DNA of 64,000 nt from Starkeya sp. ORNL1 (GTDB taxonomy: Bacteria > Pseudomonadota > Alphaproteobacteria > Rhizobiales > Xanthobacteraceae). The stretch covers positions 1,736,001 to 1,800,000 of the forward strand of contig NZ_CP048834.1 of the NCBI RefSeq assembly GCF_012971745.1, in the 5' to 3' direction. The position numbers were made by a program, and so were the translations under genes. Shown here piece after piece: positions 43,480 through 52,162 of the stretch. Under the pieces are notes generated by a model. The model was not told where the DNA came from. It saw only the letters and a program-made list of their open reading frames with translations, and did not search any database. How positions within the stretch are numbered: position 1 is the first letter of the stretch; each line of letters starts with the position of its first letter.

Positions 43480-44135
43480 TGGCAATGTCCTTGGGAAACA
43501 AGGACCGGCGCACGCGCGCGCACTCCGCCGTCAGCGACGGGGAGTGGTGCGTCGTCGCTGGTCGGTGGGTGGTGCGGGCGCGGGGCCTCCTCCCCTCTCC
43601 CGCGTGCGGGGGAGGGTGGCGCGCGAAGCGCGTCGGGAGGGGGAATAGACCGGGTGCAGGCGGCGAAGCCCCTTCCCAACCCTCCCCCGCAAGCGGGAGA
43701 GGGAGAAGGGGCGCCGCTAGATCACGCCGTCATCCCGGACGGCCGCAGGCCGATCCGGGATCGCGCGAAGGTGTTGCGCAGGACTTCACGCGATCCCGGC
43801 TCCACGCTGCGCGCAGCCTGCCCGCGGGCTTGCCGAAGGCAAGACCCGTGGGGTCGGGATGACGAATGCCAGGTGAGGAAAGAAGAAGAGAAAAAACGCG
43901 TCGCTCTGCTTCAGCATCCTTCGAGGCCGCCTGCGGCGGCACCTCAGGATGAGGTCGTCTATTTCGAGTCAGGCTCCGAGGGTGCCGCGAGGCTGCGTCG
44001 ACGGGTATTCAAGCCGGGCGCCATCAGGCCACCCATAAGCACCGGTCAAGACTCGGGACTTTTGTCGGGACACCACGCTCCGCGCCCGAGCGCATGCCCT
44101 TTTGCGGTCCGGCAAACAGAGCCCGCCGGCTGCCC
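43480..44135. repeat. Toxin leader followed by R4, R2 and R1 repeats
   Basis: 43480-43560 is the leader shared by the toxin genes. R4 (cctctcccgcgtgcgggggaggg..gcgaagcgcgtcgggagg..ccctcccccgcaagcgggagaggg) at 43592-43712, R2 at 43728-43862, R1 at 43913-43955. No gene is visible to 44135. Confidence 0.7.
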
Positions 44136-44452
44136 TCACCCATGCGCGAGGTCTGCGGTCGTCAGCTTCACCGGTTTGGGATTGCCCGGGTTCAGGATGA
44201 AACGCTCATCGCCGCGAAGGAAGGATAGGAGGAAATGGAGCTTTATGATGAAACGTTGCTTTCGATCTACGGGATGGCCCGCGTCCTCAGGAACACCAGA
44301 TAGCGCGGATCCTCGGCCGCGGAGATCTCCGCCGGCGAGCGCATAGACCCGGATGAGTTCGCTGGCCGCCGGATCGAGCTCGCCGCCGTCGAACAGCACT
44401 TGCCCGTAACGAAGCCGCGGGAAAGCATTGCCAATGGCACCCGCGACCAGCC
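44136..44452 (-). pseudogene. Fused remnants of TPR-like and SseB-like immunity genes
   Basis: The right part reads GAIGNAFPRLRYGQVLFDGG, ELDPAASELIRVYALAGG and, after a frameshift, ISAAEDPRYLVFLRTRAIP: the end of a 1248-type TPR-like protein. The left part reads IIKLHFLLSFLRGDERFILN and PGNPKPVKLTTADLAHG, the end of the SseB-like protein at 47799. Deletion joined the two. Confidence 0.65.
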
Positions 44453-44737
44453 CTAGAGGTTACCGGCCTTCGCAACCTTCCAGATTGCTTCAAACTCTTC
44501 GGCCGACGTCGCAACAGGTTCGAATTCTGGGTCTGACGCAATCTCTTCAAGCGAGGGCACCGGCACCAATCCAAGATCTGTATTGCCGGACTGCACTTTG
44601 CCGTCAGCGAAATCCATCCGCCCGTCGGCATACACTTCCACTTTCCTGATTTCCCAGTGTTTCGCATCCAGTTCGCTAAAAAGCAAAATTGGGAATTCCG
44701 GCGAATTATGTATCCATTTAGCCTTGATGTATCTCAT
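44453..44737 (-). CDS. DUF6881-like immunity protein, copy 2 (orphan)
   Basis: 94 residues: MRYIKAKWIHNSPEFPILLF, SELDAKHWEIRKVEVYADGR, FEPVATSAEEFEAIWKVAKA. Pattern of the DUF6881 family. About 80% identical to the immunity gene of the HYD1 toxin at 55366. It overlaps by ATGA the tail remnant of a HYD1-type toxin whose front is missing. Confidence 0.72.
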   Translation of the reverse strand: MRYIKAKWIHNSPEFPILLFSELDAKHWEIRKVEVYADGRMDFADGKVQSGNTDLGLVPVPSLEEIASDPEFEPVATSAEEFEAIWKVAKAGNL

Positions 44738-44870
44738 TTGCCCGGCACCTTACCGCTCCTGAGAATTCGTCGAGTCAAGTCGAGAGGCTTCTCATTCCGT
44801 ATCACATAGACTCCTGGACATCCGTTGATTGGGCCCAAGTCGATAGCGTCTATCTCGATGTAGCGCGTGA
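44734..44870 (-). pseudogene. Orphan tail of a HYD1-type toxin
   Basis: Reads RFTRYIEIDAIDLGPINGCP, GVYVIRNEKPLDLTRRILRS, GKVPGK and stop, matching the last 46 residues of the HYD1 domain at 55668. Nothing of the toxin front is attached. It keeps the ATGA coupling to its immunity gene. Confidence 0.75.
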
Positions 44871-44960
44871 AACGGCCGGCGAGGTTTCGAAGACGGAGCT
44901 ATGCGCGGCGTACGGGATCAGTCGTTCAGTCGCGGAGTTCGTGTCAGGCGTCATCCCGCG

Positions 44961-45284
44961 TCATGGGGTGACTTTGTGCCTGATTGTTATTCCCAGTTCG
45001 CCCGCTGCCGCGGAGGCCTGTTTCAGAAAATCTTCACCCACGCCCGGGAGCGGGAACTTGGCTATAATGTCGATGCATAATTGCCGCCCAACAGCGATAG
45101 GGTAGTTTTCATATACCTGTCCAGATTCTACAAATCCGAAATATACATTTATTTTTTCTTGTAATGTGACGAGATGCATCCATTCATCGGTCCAATCCCA
45201 CCCATCGAAGATCATAAGGAGCACGACATCGTCGCTAGGGCTCAAACCCAAGGCGTCGATGACTTCAAAATTGTCAATGGTCAT
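44961..45284 (-). CDS. DUF6572-like immunity protein, copy 3
   Basis: 107 residues: MTIDNFEVIDALGLSPSDDV, LLMIFDGWDWTDEWMHLVTL, QEKINVYFGFVESGQVYENY. This matches the DUF6572 pattern (D.WDW.DE..HL..LQ.KIN.Y..F.ESG...E.YP). Overlaps the nuclease-toxin stop by 4 bases. Paralogs at 52163 and 54918. Immunity role inferred from three independent couplings to the same toxin type. Confidence 0.75.
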   Translation of the reverse strand: MTIDNFEVIDALGLSPSDDVVLLMIFDGWDWTDEWMHLVTLQEKINVYFGFVESGQVYENYPIAVGRQLCIDIIAKFPLPGVGEDFLKQASAAAGELGITIRHKVTP

Positions 45285-46816
45285 CTCGACATATCCCTGA
45301 TGACTTTTACCGCCGTAGCTGGAAATGCGATTCCCCGATCATATGGGGGCTTAGCGTTGGTCTTGAACGTTCCCCCATATACCTCAAGCTCGGGAAAACC
45401 GTCTTTCTGCCGCGGCGTGAACGGTGCTGTACGAGATGATTTGAACTCAAATATCTTAATCGCATTCGTCGTCGGGTGTGTGCCCACAGCGTCAAGACGA
45501 AGCGTCACGCGCAAAGGACCATTTTATTGAACGGTAACTTGCCGCTGAGTATGGATGGCCTCTTCAGGGGAGATTTTCGCAAATGCGTCTGCTTCAAAAG
45601 CCTCCCCGACAGTTCTGTTTTGCGCAAGTTGCCACCTCTTTCTTTTTAGCGCACCGTCTAGGTCTTCTCCGATCCGTAACTCTACTTTGATTTTCGCATT
45701 TTCTGGCCGCTTGGCCGGCATAAGCCTGGGATTAAGGGCTTTCGCGCCGTGTTGTGTGGGCGGGGCAAACTGCCTATCCCACGCCTCCGCCGCTACCCTT
45801 CCGCCGCTCGGCGTACGCCCAACCTGGGCCACCCCGCCACGCGCCAGCGCGCCTGCCCCAGCGACGCCGCCGATCAGCCCGCCGACCACCTCCGCCGTCG
45901 GCTTCCAGGCTTCCGGCACCAGCTCGCGTGCCGCCTTGCCGGTGGTGCCGGCGGCGGCGCCGATCGCCATGTCGCGGCCGGCCTCGCGCACGCTGTTGAT
46001 GCGCCCGAAAGCGGCCTGGCCGCGCGGGCCGAGCTGCCGGCCGGCCATCGCCGCCCCGCCGCGCACCATCGTTGCCGGCGCCACCGCATAGGCCGCGCCC
46101 TCGCCGACCCCGCGGGCGATCCTCTCCGCCAGGGTGACGGCCGCGACGCTTTCCGGATCGGGAATGCCGAGATAGGTGCCGCCCCGCGCCAGCGAGCGCG
46201 AGCCGAGGAACGGATCCTCGATGTGGGGCAGGTCCGCTCCGGCGAAATTGGCGAGAGAGATGCCGCCATTGAGCGCCCAGGTCATGGCGTCGACCGGGGC
46301 GCCCAGCGTGCCGTAGACGCCTTGGGCGAGACCCGCCGCCGCGTTCATCATCACGCCGTCGCCCTCTGCGGGCTCGAACTCGCCGGGCTGGCGCTGTGCG
46401 GTGGCGCCGAAGCCATCGACACGCTCGGTGGATTGCGGCCCCACCATCGGCTTGGGGACGGTCAGGCTCGTGTAGTCGGCCGGCGGTTCCAGAGGGGTCA
46501 GCGGAGGTGGCGGCGGGTCGTACCGCCGCGTGGCCAGCACCGTCTTCGGCTCGGGCAGATTGACGCCGATCGAGGGGAGGAACCGGCCGGGCGGGGCCGG
46601 CTGCGGCAGCCGTGCCACCGCCTCGAGCAGCGAGGGCAGGAACTGGCCGAACGGGGTGGTCGAGCGCGGCGGGGCGGAGGGGACCGGGGCGGTCAGCCCG
46701 TCATAGTCCTCGCCGGGATCATAGCCGCCGCTGAGTGGATCGCTGCGCGGGAAATAGAGTGGATCGTCGCGCCAGCCGCCCCAGTCGGGCGGCGGCGAAT
46801 TCTTGAACTGCGCCAT
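45281..46816 (-). pseudogene. Polymorphic toxin-like protein, nuclease-type C-terminus cut by an in-frame TAA
   Basis: N-terminal module MAQFKNSPPPDWGGWRDDPL, AVARLPQPAPPGRFLPSIGV, core NAAAGLAQGVYGTLGAPVDA and GEGAAYAVAPATMVRGGAAM. The C-terminal domain begins ALKRKRWQLAQNRTVGEAFE, ADAFAKISPEEAIHTQRQVT then TAA at 45524-45526; the same frame resumes LRLDAVGTHPTTNAIKIFEF, KSSRTAPFTPRQKDGFPELE to 45281. The homolog at 52480 has an uninterrupted TFKSSGPSGLP there. With the stop the putative D..E.K nuclease core is lost. Full length would be 511 residues. Confidence 0.78.
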
Positions 46817-47439
46817 TGGCAATGTCCTTGGGAAACAAGGACCGGCGCACGCGCGCGCACTCCGCCGTCAGCGACCGGGGAGCCGGGCGTCGTCGCTGGT
46901 CGGGGGGTGGTGCGGGAGCGGGGCTTCCTCCCCTCTCCCGCTTGCGGGGGAGGGTGGCGCGCGAAGCGCGTCGGGAGGGGGAATGGACCGGGTGCAGGCG
47001 GTGAGGCCCCCTCCCCAACCCTCCCCCGCAAGCGGGAGAGGGAGAAGGGGCGCCGCTAGATCACGCCGTCATCCCGGACCCCTCGGGCTTGCCAAAGGCA
47101 AGACCCGTGGGGCCGGGATGACGAATGGTGGAAGTGAAAAGAAGAAGAAGAAGAAGAAGAAGAGAAAAAACGCGTCGCTCTGCTTCAGCATTCTTCGAGG
47201 CTGCCTCGCGGCACCTCAGGATGAAGTTGCTTTCATAGATGAACCTCATCCTGAGGTGCGAGCGCCAGCGAGCCTCGAAGGATGCTCAAGCCGAGCGCCA
47301 TCGGGGCGCTCATCACGGGGCCTTCGAGGCTCATTTGACGACCGGTCACCTCGATGGTCCCTCTGGTCGCCATAATCGATCCTGCGCTGTGGCACAACGC
47401 GATACGGGTCATGTCATCAACACGTCCCGCGGCCGCGGA
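46817..47439. repeat. Toxin leader plus R4, R2, GAA microsatellite and R1 repeats
   Basis: Leader at 46817-46900; R4 at 46930-47050; R2 halves at 47068-47122; a (gaa)n run at 47134-47165; R1 at 47186-47225 and opposite R1 at 47245-47290. 47300-47439 shows nothing. Confidence 0.7.
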
Positions 47440-47727
47440 TCAACGCCAATCGGTCTTCCCTCGCCGCCACGGCGCCGAGGGCGCCTCCCGCCATGCGTGC
47501 CAGCCTTCGGGAAGATCGGCCAGTTCACCGATGCTGTTGTCCAGATCGAAAATTTCCTTCAGGCCGACGATGGATGCGTCCTCCTCGCGGGCGTCCCCAG
47601 GCCCGAGGAACTGCCAGCAACCATCATCGTCATCGTGGGACACATAGGCGATCCACTCCTCACCCTTCATGATCTGGCGGTGAGTAATGACGGCGACGTT
47701 CGGTGGGTCCAAGAATTTCCAACTCAT
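47440..47727 (-). CDS. DUF2185-like immunity protein, copy 3
   Basis: 95 residues, MSWKFLDPPNVAVITHRQIM, KGEEWIAYVSHDDDDGCWQF, ADLPEGWHAWREAPSAPWRR. Near-identical to the broken copy at 40781, with Trp where that copy has TAG. Last gene of the immunity run behind the TNT toxin. Confidence 0.7.
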   Translation of the reverse strand: MSWKFLDPPNVAVITHRQIMKGEEWIAYVSHDDDDGCWQFLGPGDAREEDASIVGLKEIFDLDNSIGELADLPEGWHAWREAPSAPWRRGKTDWR

Positions 47728-47798
47728 CCACGTCTCATCGCCAGATCAATTGCGGCGCATGAGCGCCGGCCGGCCACTGCCGAGCCGTCCCGCCGACC

Positions 47799-48098
47799 TC
47801 AGCCATGTGCGTAGGCATGGGCAAGGTCTGCGGTCGTCAGCTTCAACGGCTCGGGATCGCCGGGGTTCAGGATGAAAAGCTCATCGCCGCGAAGGAAGGA
47901 AAGGAGGAAATCGAGCTTTATGATTAGGCCCTGTTTTTCGAAGCCACTCCCCAGGGCCTGCCTCTTGAATTCGGCCTCATCCGAGAAGATCGGGATGACC
48001 TTCTCCCCATCTATGATGAAATCCTGCAGGCGAATGAAATGTGACTGCTCATCCTCCCACCCGCCGATAACGACCACTTCTTCCTGCATTGGCGCCAC
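47799..48098 (-). CDS. SseB-like immunity protein, short form
   Basis: 99 residues: EEVVVIGGWEDEQSHFIRLQ, DFIIDGEKVIPIFSDEAEFK, FLRGDELFILNPGDPEPLKL. SseB-type marks are IPIFSDE and LNPG. MQEEV (48089) is an alternative start. A 53-codon fragment of a paralog overlaps the TNT immunity gene at 48516-48674. Confidence 0.65.
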   Translation of the reverse strand: MAPMQEEVVVIGGWEDEQSHFIRLQDFIIDGEKVIPIFSDEAEFKRQALGSGFEKQGLIIKLDFLLSFLRGDELFILNPGDPEPLKLTTADLAHAYAHG

Positions 48099-48116
48099 CC
48101 TTTCTGATGGGACAAA

Positions 48117-48461
48117 CTAGAATTCATACCGAAAATAATTCTCGACCTCGGAGCAGGCGCCCAGCACATCATCGTTTTCGCACCACTCGCCGAGCCACAT
48201 CCCCATGCCAAATCCGGTGCCCGGTTGGACCTCGCCCCGTGACACCCGGCCGAGCCGGCCCTCGACGACCGACTGCCTGTATCCCCTCAGATTTGTGATG
48301 AGCAGTTGGTAATATTCCAATTGCCAGGAGTCGCGATCCGGCCGCACCTGAGCCCGCGCTTCCTCCGCCATCTTTATCGCGACATCAAAGCGGCGGAGGA
48401 ACTCTACAAGATTATCGTCCACTTGAGGCGTCATGGCATCCGTCTTTGTACAATCTTCCAT
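48117..48461 (-). CDS. Probable immunity protein
   Basis: 114 residues. VDDNLVEFLRRFDVAIKMAE, DSWQLEYYQLLITNLRGYRQ, GFGMGMWLGEWCENDDVLGA, EVENYFRYEF. Acidic cytosolic protein; MTPQVDDN (48434) is an alternative start. No family recognised. Part of the run behind the TNT toxin. Confidence 0.6.
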   Translation of the reverse strand: MEDCTKTDAMTPQVDDNLVEFLRRFDVAIKMAEEARAQVRPDRDSWQLEYYQLLITNLRGYRQSVVEGRLGRVSRGEVQPGTGFGMGMWLGEWCENDDVLGACSEVENYFRYEF

Positions 48462-48515
48462 TTCAGATCGAAGTACTTTAAGCGGTACTGCGAAGCACCA
48501 CCTTGATACTTGACG

Positions 48516-48674
48516 TCATTTTTTGCTGTTTGGGGGTGCGGCTTCTCCGATGATTGCCGTGATCCTCGTCCCCTTTGGGATGGTGGCATGACTTACCATA
48601 ATGAAATTCTGTAGGCGGATGGAGTGAGAATTCTCGTTCTCCCATCCGCCGATCACCGCGACTTCATCGATCAT
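48516..48674 (-). pseudogene. N-terminal fragment of an SseB-like immunity gene
   Basis: 52 residues, MIDEVAVIGGWENENSHSIR, LQNFIMVSHATIPKGTRITA. The first 25 residues match the start of 47799-48098; the rest is unrelated and ends early. It starts inside the last codons of the TNT immunity gene (coupled start kept). Confidence 0.55.
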
Positions 48675-48918
48675 CGATGCCCCACTGGCTCTCTCTTCGC
48701 TTTTGGGCCCTAAGTTCCTCCAGTAAGTAAGTCAATGCGTCGGACTCGGTCGCAAAATGACGCGCACTCGTCTCGAGTCCGCGCTCGCTGTAATACACTC
48801 TCCAATCATAACCGCTTTGCGCCAGGACGAAGCACTCATCTCCAACATTGTCCAGATTGAATGTATCCAGGCGGACGCTTTCCGCACGAACGGCATGCAG
48901 AAATTCTTCCCTCGTCAT
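48664..48918 (-). CDS. Immunity protein of the TNT toxin
   Basis: 84 residues: MTREEFLHAVRAESVRLDTF, NLDNVGDECFVLAQSGYDWR, VYYSERGLETSARHFATESD. Overlaps the TNT toxin stop by 4 bases. It is short compared with the mycobacterial TNT immunity factor IFT and not obviously related by sequence, so neutralisation by a different fold is likely. Role inferred from coupling. Confidence 0.7.
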   Translation of the reverse strand: MTREEFLHAVRAESVRLDTFNLDNVGDECFVLAQSGYDWRVYYSERGLETSARHFATESDALTYLLEELRAQKRRESQWGIDDR

Positions 48919-50396
48919 GGCCCGACCCTCTTGATAAAGCCTTGTGCAAGCCCGTTGACCACGTTGAACGAGGATTCATATTGAGTTCCTTGGCCGAATT
49001 GGCCGAACCAAGGCGCAGCCTTCCCCGACTGGACTTCGAACGGGCGGATTACTTCGTAAACATTATAAGGCTTCGTCGTTGCAATCCAGGGAGGCAAGCT
49101 GCGCATCCAATAGGGAGTGCCTTGGGGTGCAAAGAACGTCCCGGTGTCTTCGCCATAACGATCGATGCGGGTACCGACGTCCAGTCTCTCGGTGACGGGT
49201 GTCTCCAGAAATCCCCGGTTGGGCGGCCAATAGGTTTGTAGCGCTGTTCCCGTCCGCGTGCCTATTACAGGCGAGCTGGATGGATCGGGAATGTGGGTGC
49301 TATGGCCCTGGATGGGCCTCGCATCCGCTGCCGGTCGGCGCGCCGCGGCGTCCGCCGCCGCTCGGCCGCTGGTGATCGCAGACCCGCCACGCGCCAGCGC
49401 GCCTGCCCCAGCGACGCCGCCGATCAGCCCGCCGACCACCTCCGCCGTCGGCTTCCAGGCTTCCGGCACCAGCTCGCGTGCCGCCTTGCCGGTGGTGCCG
49501 GCGGCGGCGCCGATCGCCATGTCGCGGCCGGCCTCGCGCACGCTGTTGATGCGCCCGAAAGCGGCCTGGCCGCGCGGGCCGAGCTGCCGGCCGGCCATCG
49601 CCGCCCCGCCGCGCACCATCGTTGCCGGCGCCACCGCATAGGCCGCGCCCTCGCCGACCCCGCGGGCGATCCTCTCCGCCAGGGTGACGGCCGCGACGCT
49701 TTCCGGATCGGGAATGCCGAGATAGGTGCCGCCCCGCGCCAGCGAGCGCGAGCCGAGGAACGGATCCTCGATGTGGGGCAGGTCCGCTCCGGCGAAATTG
49801 GCGAGAGAGATGCCGCCATTGAGCGCCCAGGTCATGGCGTCGACCGGGGCGCCCAGCGTGCCGTAGACGCCTTGGGCGAGACCCGCCGCCGCGTTCATCA
49901 TCACGCCGTCGCCCTCTGCGGGCTCGAACTCGCCGGGCTGGCGCTGTGCGGTGGCGCCGAAGCCATCGACACGCTCGGTGGATTGCGGCCCCACCATCGG
50001 CTTGGGGACGGTCAGGCTCGTGTAGTCGGCCGGCGGTTCCAGAGGGGTCAGCGGAGGTGGCGGCGGGTCGTACCGCCGCGTGGCCAGCACGCTCTGCGGC
50101 GGCGGCAGATGCACGCCGATCGAGGCGAGGAACTGGCCCGGCGGCGCCGGCTGCGGCAGCCGCGCCACCGCCTCGAACAGCGAAGGCAGGAACTGGCCGA
50201 ATGGGGTGGTCGAGCGCGGCGGGGCGGAGGGGACCGGGGCGGTCAGCCCGTCATAGTCCTCGCCGGGGTCATAGCCGCCGCTCAGCGGATCGCTGCGCGG
50301 GTAATAGAGTGGATCGTCACGCCAGCCGCTCCAGTCGGGCGGCGGCGCTGGTCGGGGGGTGAGACGGGGATGGCGCCTATGGGCGCGTTGATCCAA
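48915..50396 (-). CDS. Polymorphic toxin-like protein with TNT-type NAD glycohydrolase domain, altered N-terminus
   Basis: 493 residues in the open frame. The usual MAQFKNSPPPDW start has been removed by a deletion at about 50345; the frame now begins upstream with MDQRAHRRHPRLTPRPAPPP. Repeats and core are as in the 46.8-kb gene. The C-terminus is a clear TNT domain: QTYWPPNRGFLETPVTERLD, GTRIDRYGEDTGTFFAPQGT, PYWMRSLPPW, YNVYEVIRPFEVQSGKAAPW, FGQFGQGTQYESSFNV. TNT toxins hydrolyse NAD and kill by NAD depletion; RYG, the PQGTP loop and the late Gln (GQGTQY) are the visible family marks. Whether the altered start is translated is uncertain. Confidence 0.8.
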   Translation of the reverse strand: MDQRAHRRHPRLTPRPAPPPDWSGWRDDPLYYPRSDPLSGGYDPGEDYDGLTAPVPSAPPRSTTPFGQFLPSLFEAVARLPQPAPPGQFLASIGVHLPPPQSVLATRRYDPPPPPLTPLEPPADYTSLTVPKPMVGPQSTERVDGFGATAQRQPGEFEPAEGDGVMMNAAAGLAQGVYGTLGAPVDAMTWALNGGISLANFAGADLPHIEDPFLGSRSLARGGTYLGIPDPESVAAVTLAERIARGVGEGAAYAVAPATMVRGGAAMAGRQLGPRGQAAFGRINSVREAGRDMAIGAAAGTTGKAARELVPEAWKPTAEVVGGLIGGVAGAGALARGGSAITSGRAAADAAARRPAADARPIQGHSTHIPDPSSSPVIGTRTGTALQTYWPPNRGFLETPVTERLDVGTRIDRYGEDTGTFFAPQGTPYWMRSLPPWIATTKPYNVYEVIRPFEVQSGKAAPWFGQFGQGTQYESSFNVVNGLAQGFIKRVGP

Positions 50397-50756
50397 TCAT
50401 GCCGTCATCCCGGACGGCCGCAGGCCGATCCGGGATCGCGCGAAGGTGATGCGCGGATTTCACGCGATCCCGGCCCTACGCTGCGCTTCGGCCGGGATGA
50501 CGATTGGTGGGGGAAGAAAGAAGAAGACGAAACGGAAGAAGATGAAGAGAAAAGGCGCGCCGCTCTGCGTCATTATCCTTCGAGGCCGCCTTTGGCCGGC
50601 ACCCCCGCGGTTGGCCATCGGCCAACCGCCAGCGATGAGATTGCCTTCATAGAGCGTTGTCGGCACAGGAATATTGGCTTACCCCGACACCGTCCTTATC
50701 GAAGGAACGCCGCGGCAAGGGCCGCCCGATCACCGGGTAGGCCCCGTATACTTCAT
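50397..50756. repeat. R2 and R1 repeats behind the deletion point of the TNT toxin
   Basis: R2 at 50401-50503, a purine run (gaagaaagaagaagacgaaac, broken into shorter GAA units) at 50513-50550, R1-like end at 50575-50640 with inverted ggttggccat/ggccaaccgcc. The normal toxin leader is missing. Nothing else to 50756. Confidence 0.6.
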
Positions 50757-51332
50757 TCAATCAACCGCCTGCCCAACTTCCCATGATCCGGATTGCGCGA
50801 GCACTTCGACATAATCGTCCTGGCCCAGGATCAGGAAGTGCTGAAGCCCCATCGCCCGCTCGCCGAGTTGCCGCAGCCAAGGCTACTTCTCGACCACATA
50901 GACCCCCGGGTCGGGAGATATCCCGTGGTCCAGCCAGAATTGCCTGCGCCTTCTGACATTGTCGACCGTGTCTTCCCCGGGCTGGAGAGCGCCCTGCACG
51001 GCAGACCAGTCATAGTCATCTTCCGGAATGACCTCGCCATCTGAGAACCGGGGGGTTGTTCGAGAGTACAGGCCGCCGACGAAATTGATACGGACCAGAT
51101 GATAGGGATGTTCGTCAGGTTCCTGCAGTAATTCGAAGGGCGGTGCCTCCTCGACGATTTGCGGCATTTCGCCGAATGCCGACCGCCGCCGGTCCACCAG
51201 CTTGAAATAGGCGACGAAGGTGACGGAGCGCCGCCTGCCATCGGGCGCGGTCTGCATTCGCAAAGACGGCATCGACGTCGCCACCATCCATGGCACGCTG
51301 AGCGGCAGCAATCTTGGCTTATCGTCGCTCAT
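50757..51332 (-). pseudogene. Probable immunity gene with late in-frame TAG
   Basis: Starts MSDDKPRLLPLSVPWMVATS in a 4-base overlap with the SseB-like frame. VTFVAYFKLVDRRRSAFGEM, HPYHLVRINFVGGLYSRTTP, GISPDPGVYVVEK, then TAG at 50883-50885; the same frame continues PWLRQLGERAMGLQHFLILG, QDDYVEVLAQSGSWEVG to 50757. The extension reads as genuine protein, so a 191-residue gene lost its last 42 residues. Protein of 149 residues may still fold. Confidence 0.6.
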
Positions 51333-51777
51333 CTGTCGGATTTCTTCAGATAAAATACGAGACAGATCTTCACGTGGGACCCCCATCGTGCTTGCAGCAT
51401 GTGCTTGAGATCGGACACGGCGTGCGGTTCGATCATCAGTTGCGTATCGTAAACCGGATTGACCATTACGCCATATTGCCGGGGCGAGATGCAGGAAGAA
51501 CTCTCGCCCCGCGACCTTGAGGACATCTTCATACAACCAGGCAATTGCCGCGCCAGGCTCGGGACGATTCGGGGCGGTGAAGGTCATAGCAAACGGAATA
51601 CCTTCATATTGAATGACAAGCGGCCGGAACATCGGGCCACCCGGCATCGCCTCGTTCCTGCTGGCAACGAACAGATCGGAGTCCGCAAGCGCCGTCAGCA
51701 GCGCATCAATGGTCACGACGTCCCGCCGCGCCGCCACGCTCGACATCATTCCGGGGTTCGAAAGCAGCGAGCGTCAT
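51329..51777 (-). pseudogene. SseB-like immunity gene with two frameshifts
   Basis: Begins MTLAAFEPRNDVER (as the copy at 41548), shifts frame near 51736, goes on VAARRDVVTIDALLTALADS, AMTFTAPNRPEPGAAIAWLY, shifts again near 51483, and ends VMVNPVYDTQLMIEPHAVSD. Start and stop still show ATGA overlaps with both neighbours, so the operon form is kept while the gene is dead. Confidence 0.7.
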
Positions 51778-52004
51778 GCCAGATCCTCCAGGCGCAGCTC
51801 GGGATAGCGCTCGAGGGCAGCCTCAGGGCTTGTGATCCCACCTATACGCGTCTCTATATCCCACAACGTTCCGCATATGGTGCATCGCTTGAGCTCACTC
51901 CAATAGTAATCAGACGTCGCAATCACCTCAAATCTTTCGAGGCACGCACCGTAGAGACGGTCCTCGCAATATTTGCAGGGCTTCCTATTGGCATCCGGAG
52001 TCAT
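51774..52004 (-). CDS. Zinc-ribbon immunity-type protein, copy 2 (orphan)
   Basis: 76 residues, MTPDANRKPCKYCEDRLYGA, CLERFEVIATSDYYWSELKR, CTICGTLWDIETRIGGITSP. Paralog of 41545-41769 with both CxxC pairs conserved. Its toxin is lost; only short scrambled toxin pieces precede it. Confidence 0.68.
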   Translation of the reverse strand: MTPDANRKPCKYCEDRLYGACLERFEVIATSDYYWSELKRCTICGTLWDIETRIGGITSPEAALERYPELRLEDLA

Positions 52005-52160
52005 TTACCAAGCTCTCTTTATAACCGGCGCCATCTCGCGGGCGGCGCTGCCGGTGCCGCCCGCCGCGCGCCATGGCATAGGTGCCATCTGGACGTCCGT
52101 TGATATTTCGAGGTCGATAGATTGATCTTGGCATAGAGTGTGAAACGATCCGGCGAATGC
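52005..52160 (-). pseudogene. Scrambled toxin fragments
   Basis: From right to left: RFTLY and a degraded match to the HYD1 end (cgtttcacactctatgcc), then AAGGTGSAAREMAP, a piece of the shared core (as AAAGGTGNAAGEVVPEAWKP at 53.2 kb), then VIKRAW and stop just before the zinc-ribbon start. A junction of three toxin pieces in 150 bases. Confidence 0.5.
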
Positions 52161-52162
52161 TA

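Noticed and set aside
47134..47165. GAA repeats considered as a CRISPR-like or coding coiled-coil element
   Set aside because: Simple trinucleotide run without spacers or a start; a microsatellite in a repeat block.
45749..50786. Long plus-strand frames of 436 and 497 codons opposite the toxins at 46.8 and 50.4 kb
   Set aside because: They repeat each other only because the underlying toxin DNA is duplicated; composition is that of antisense shadow frames.
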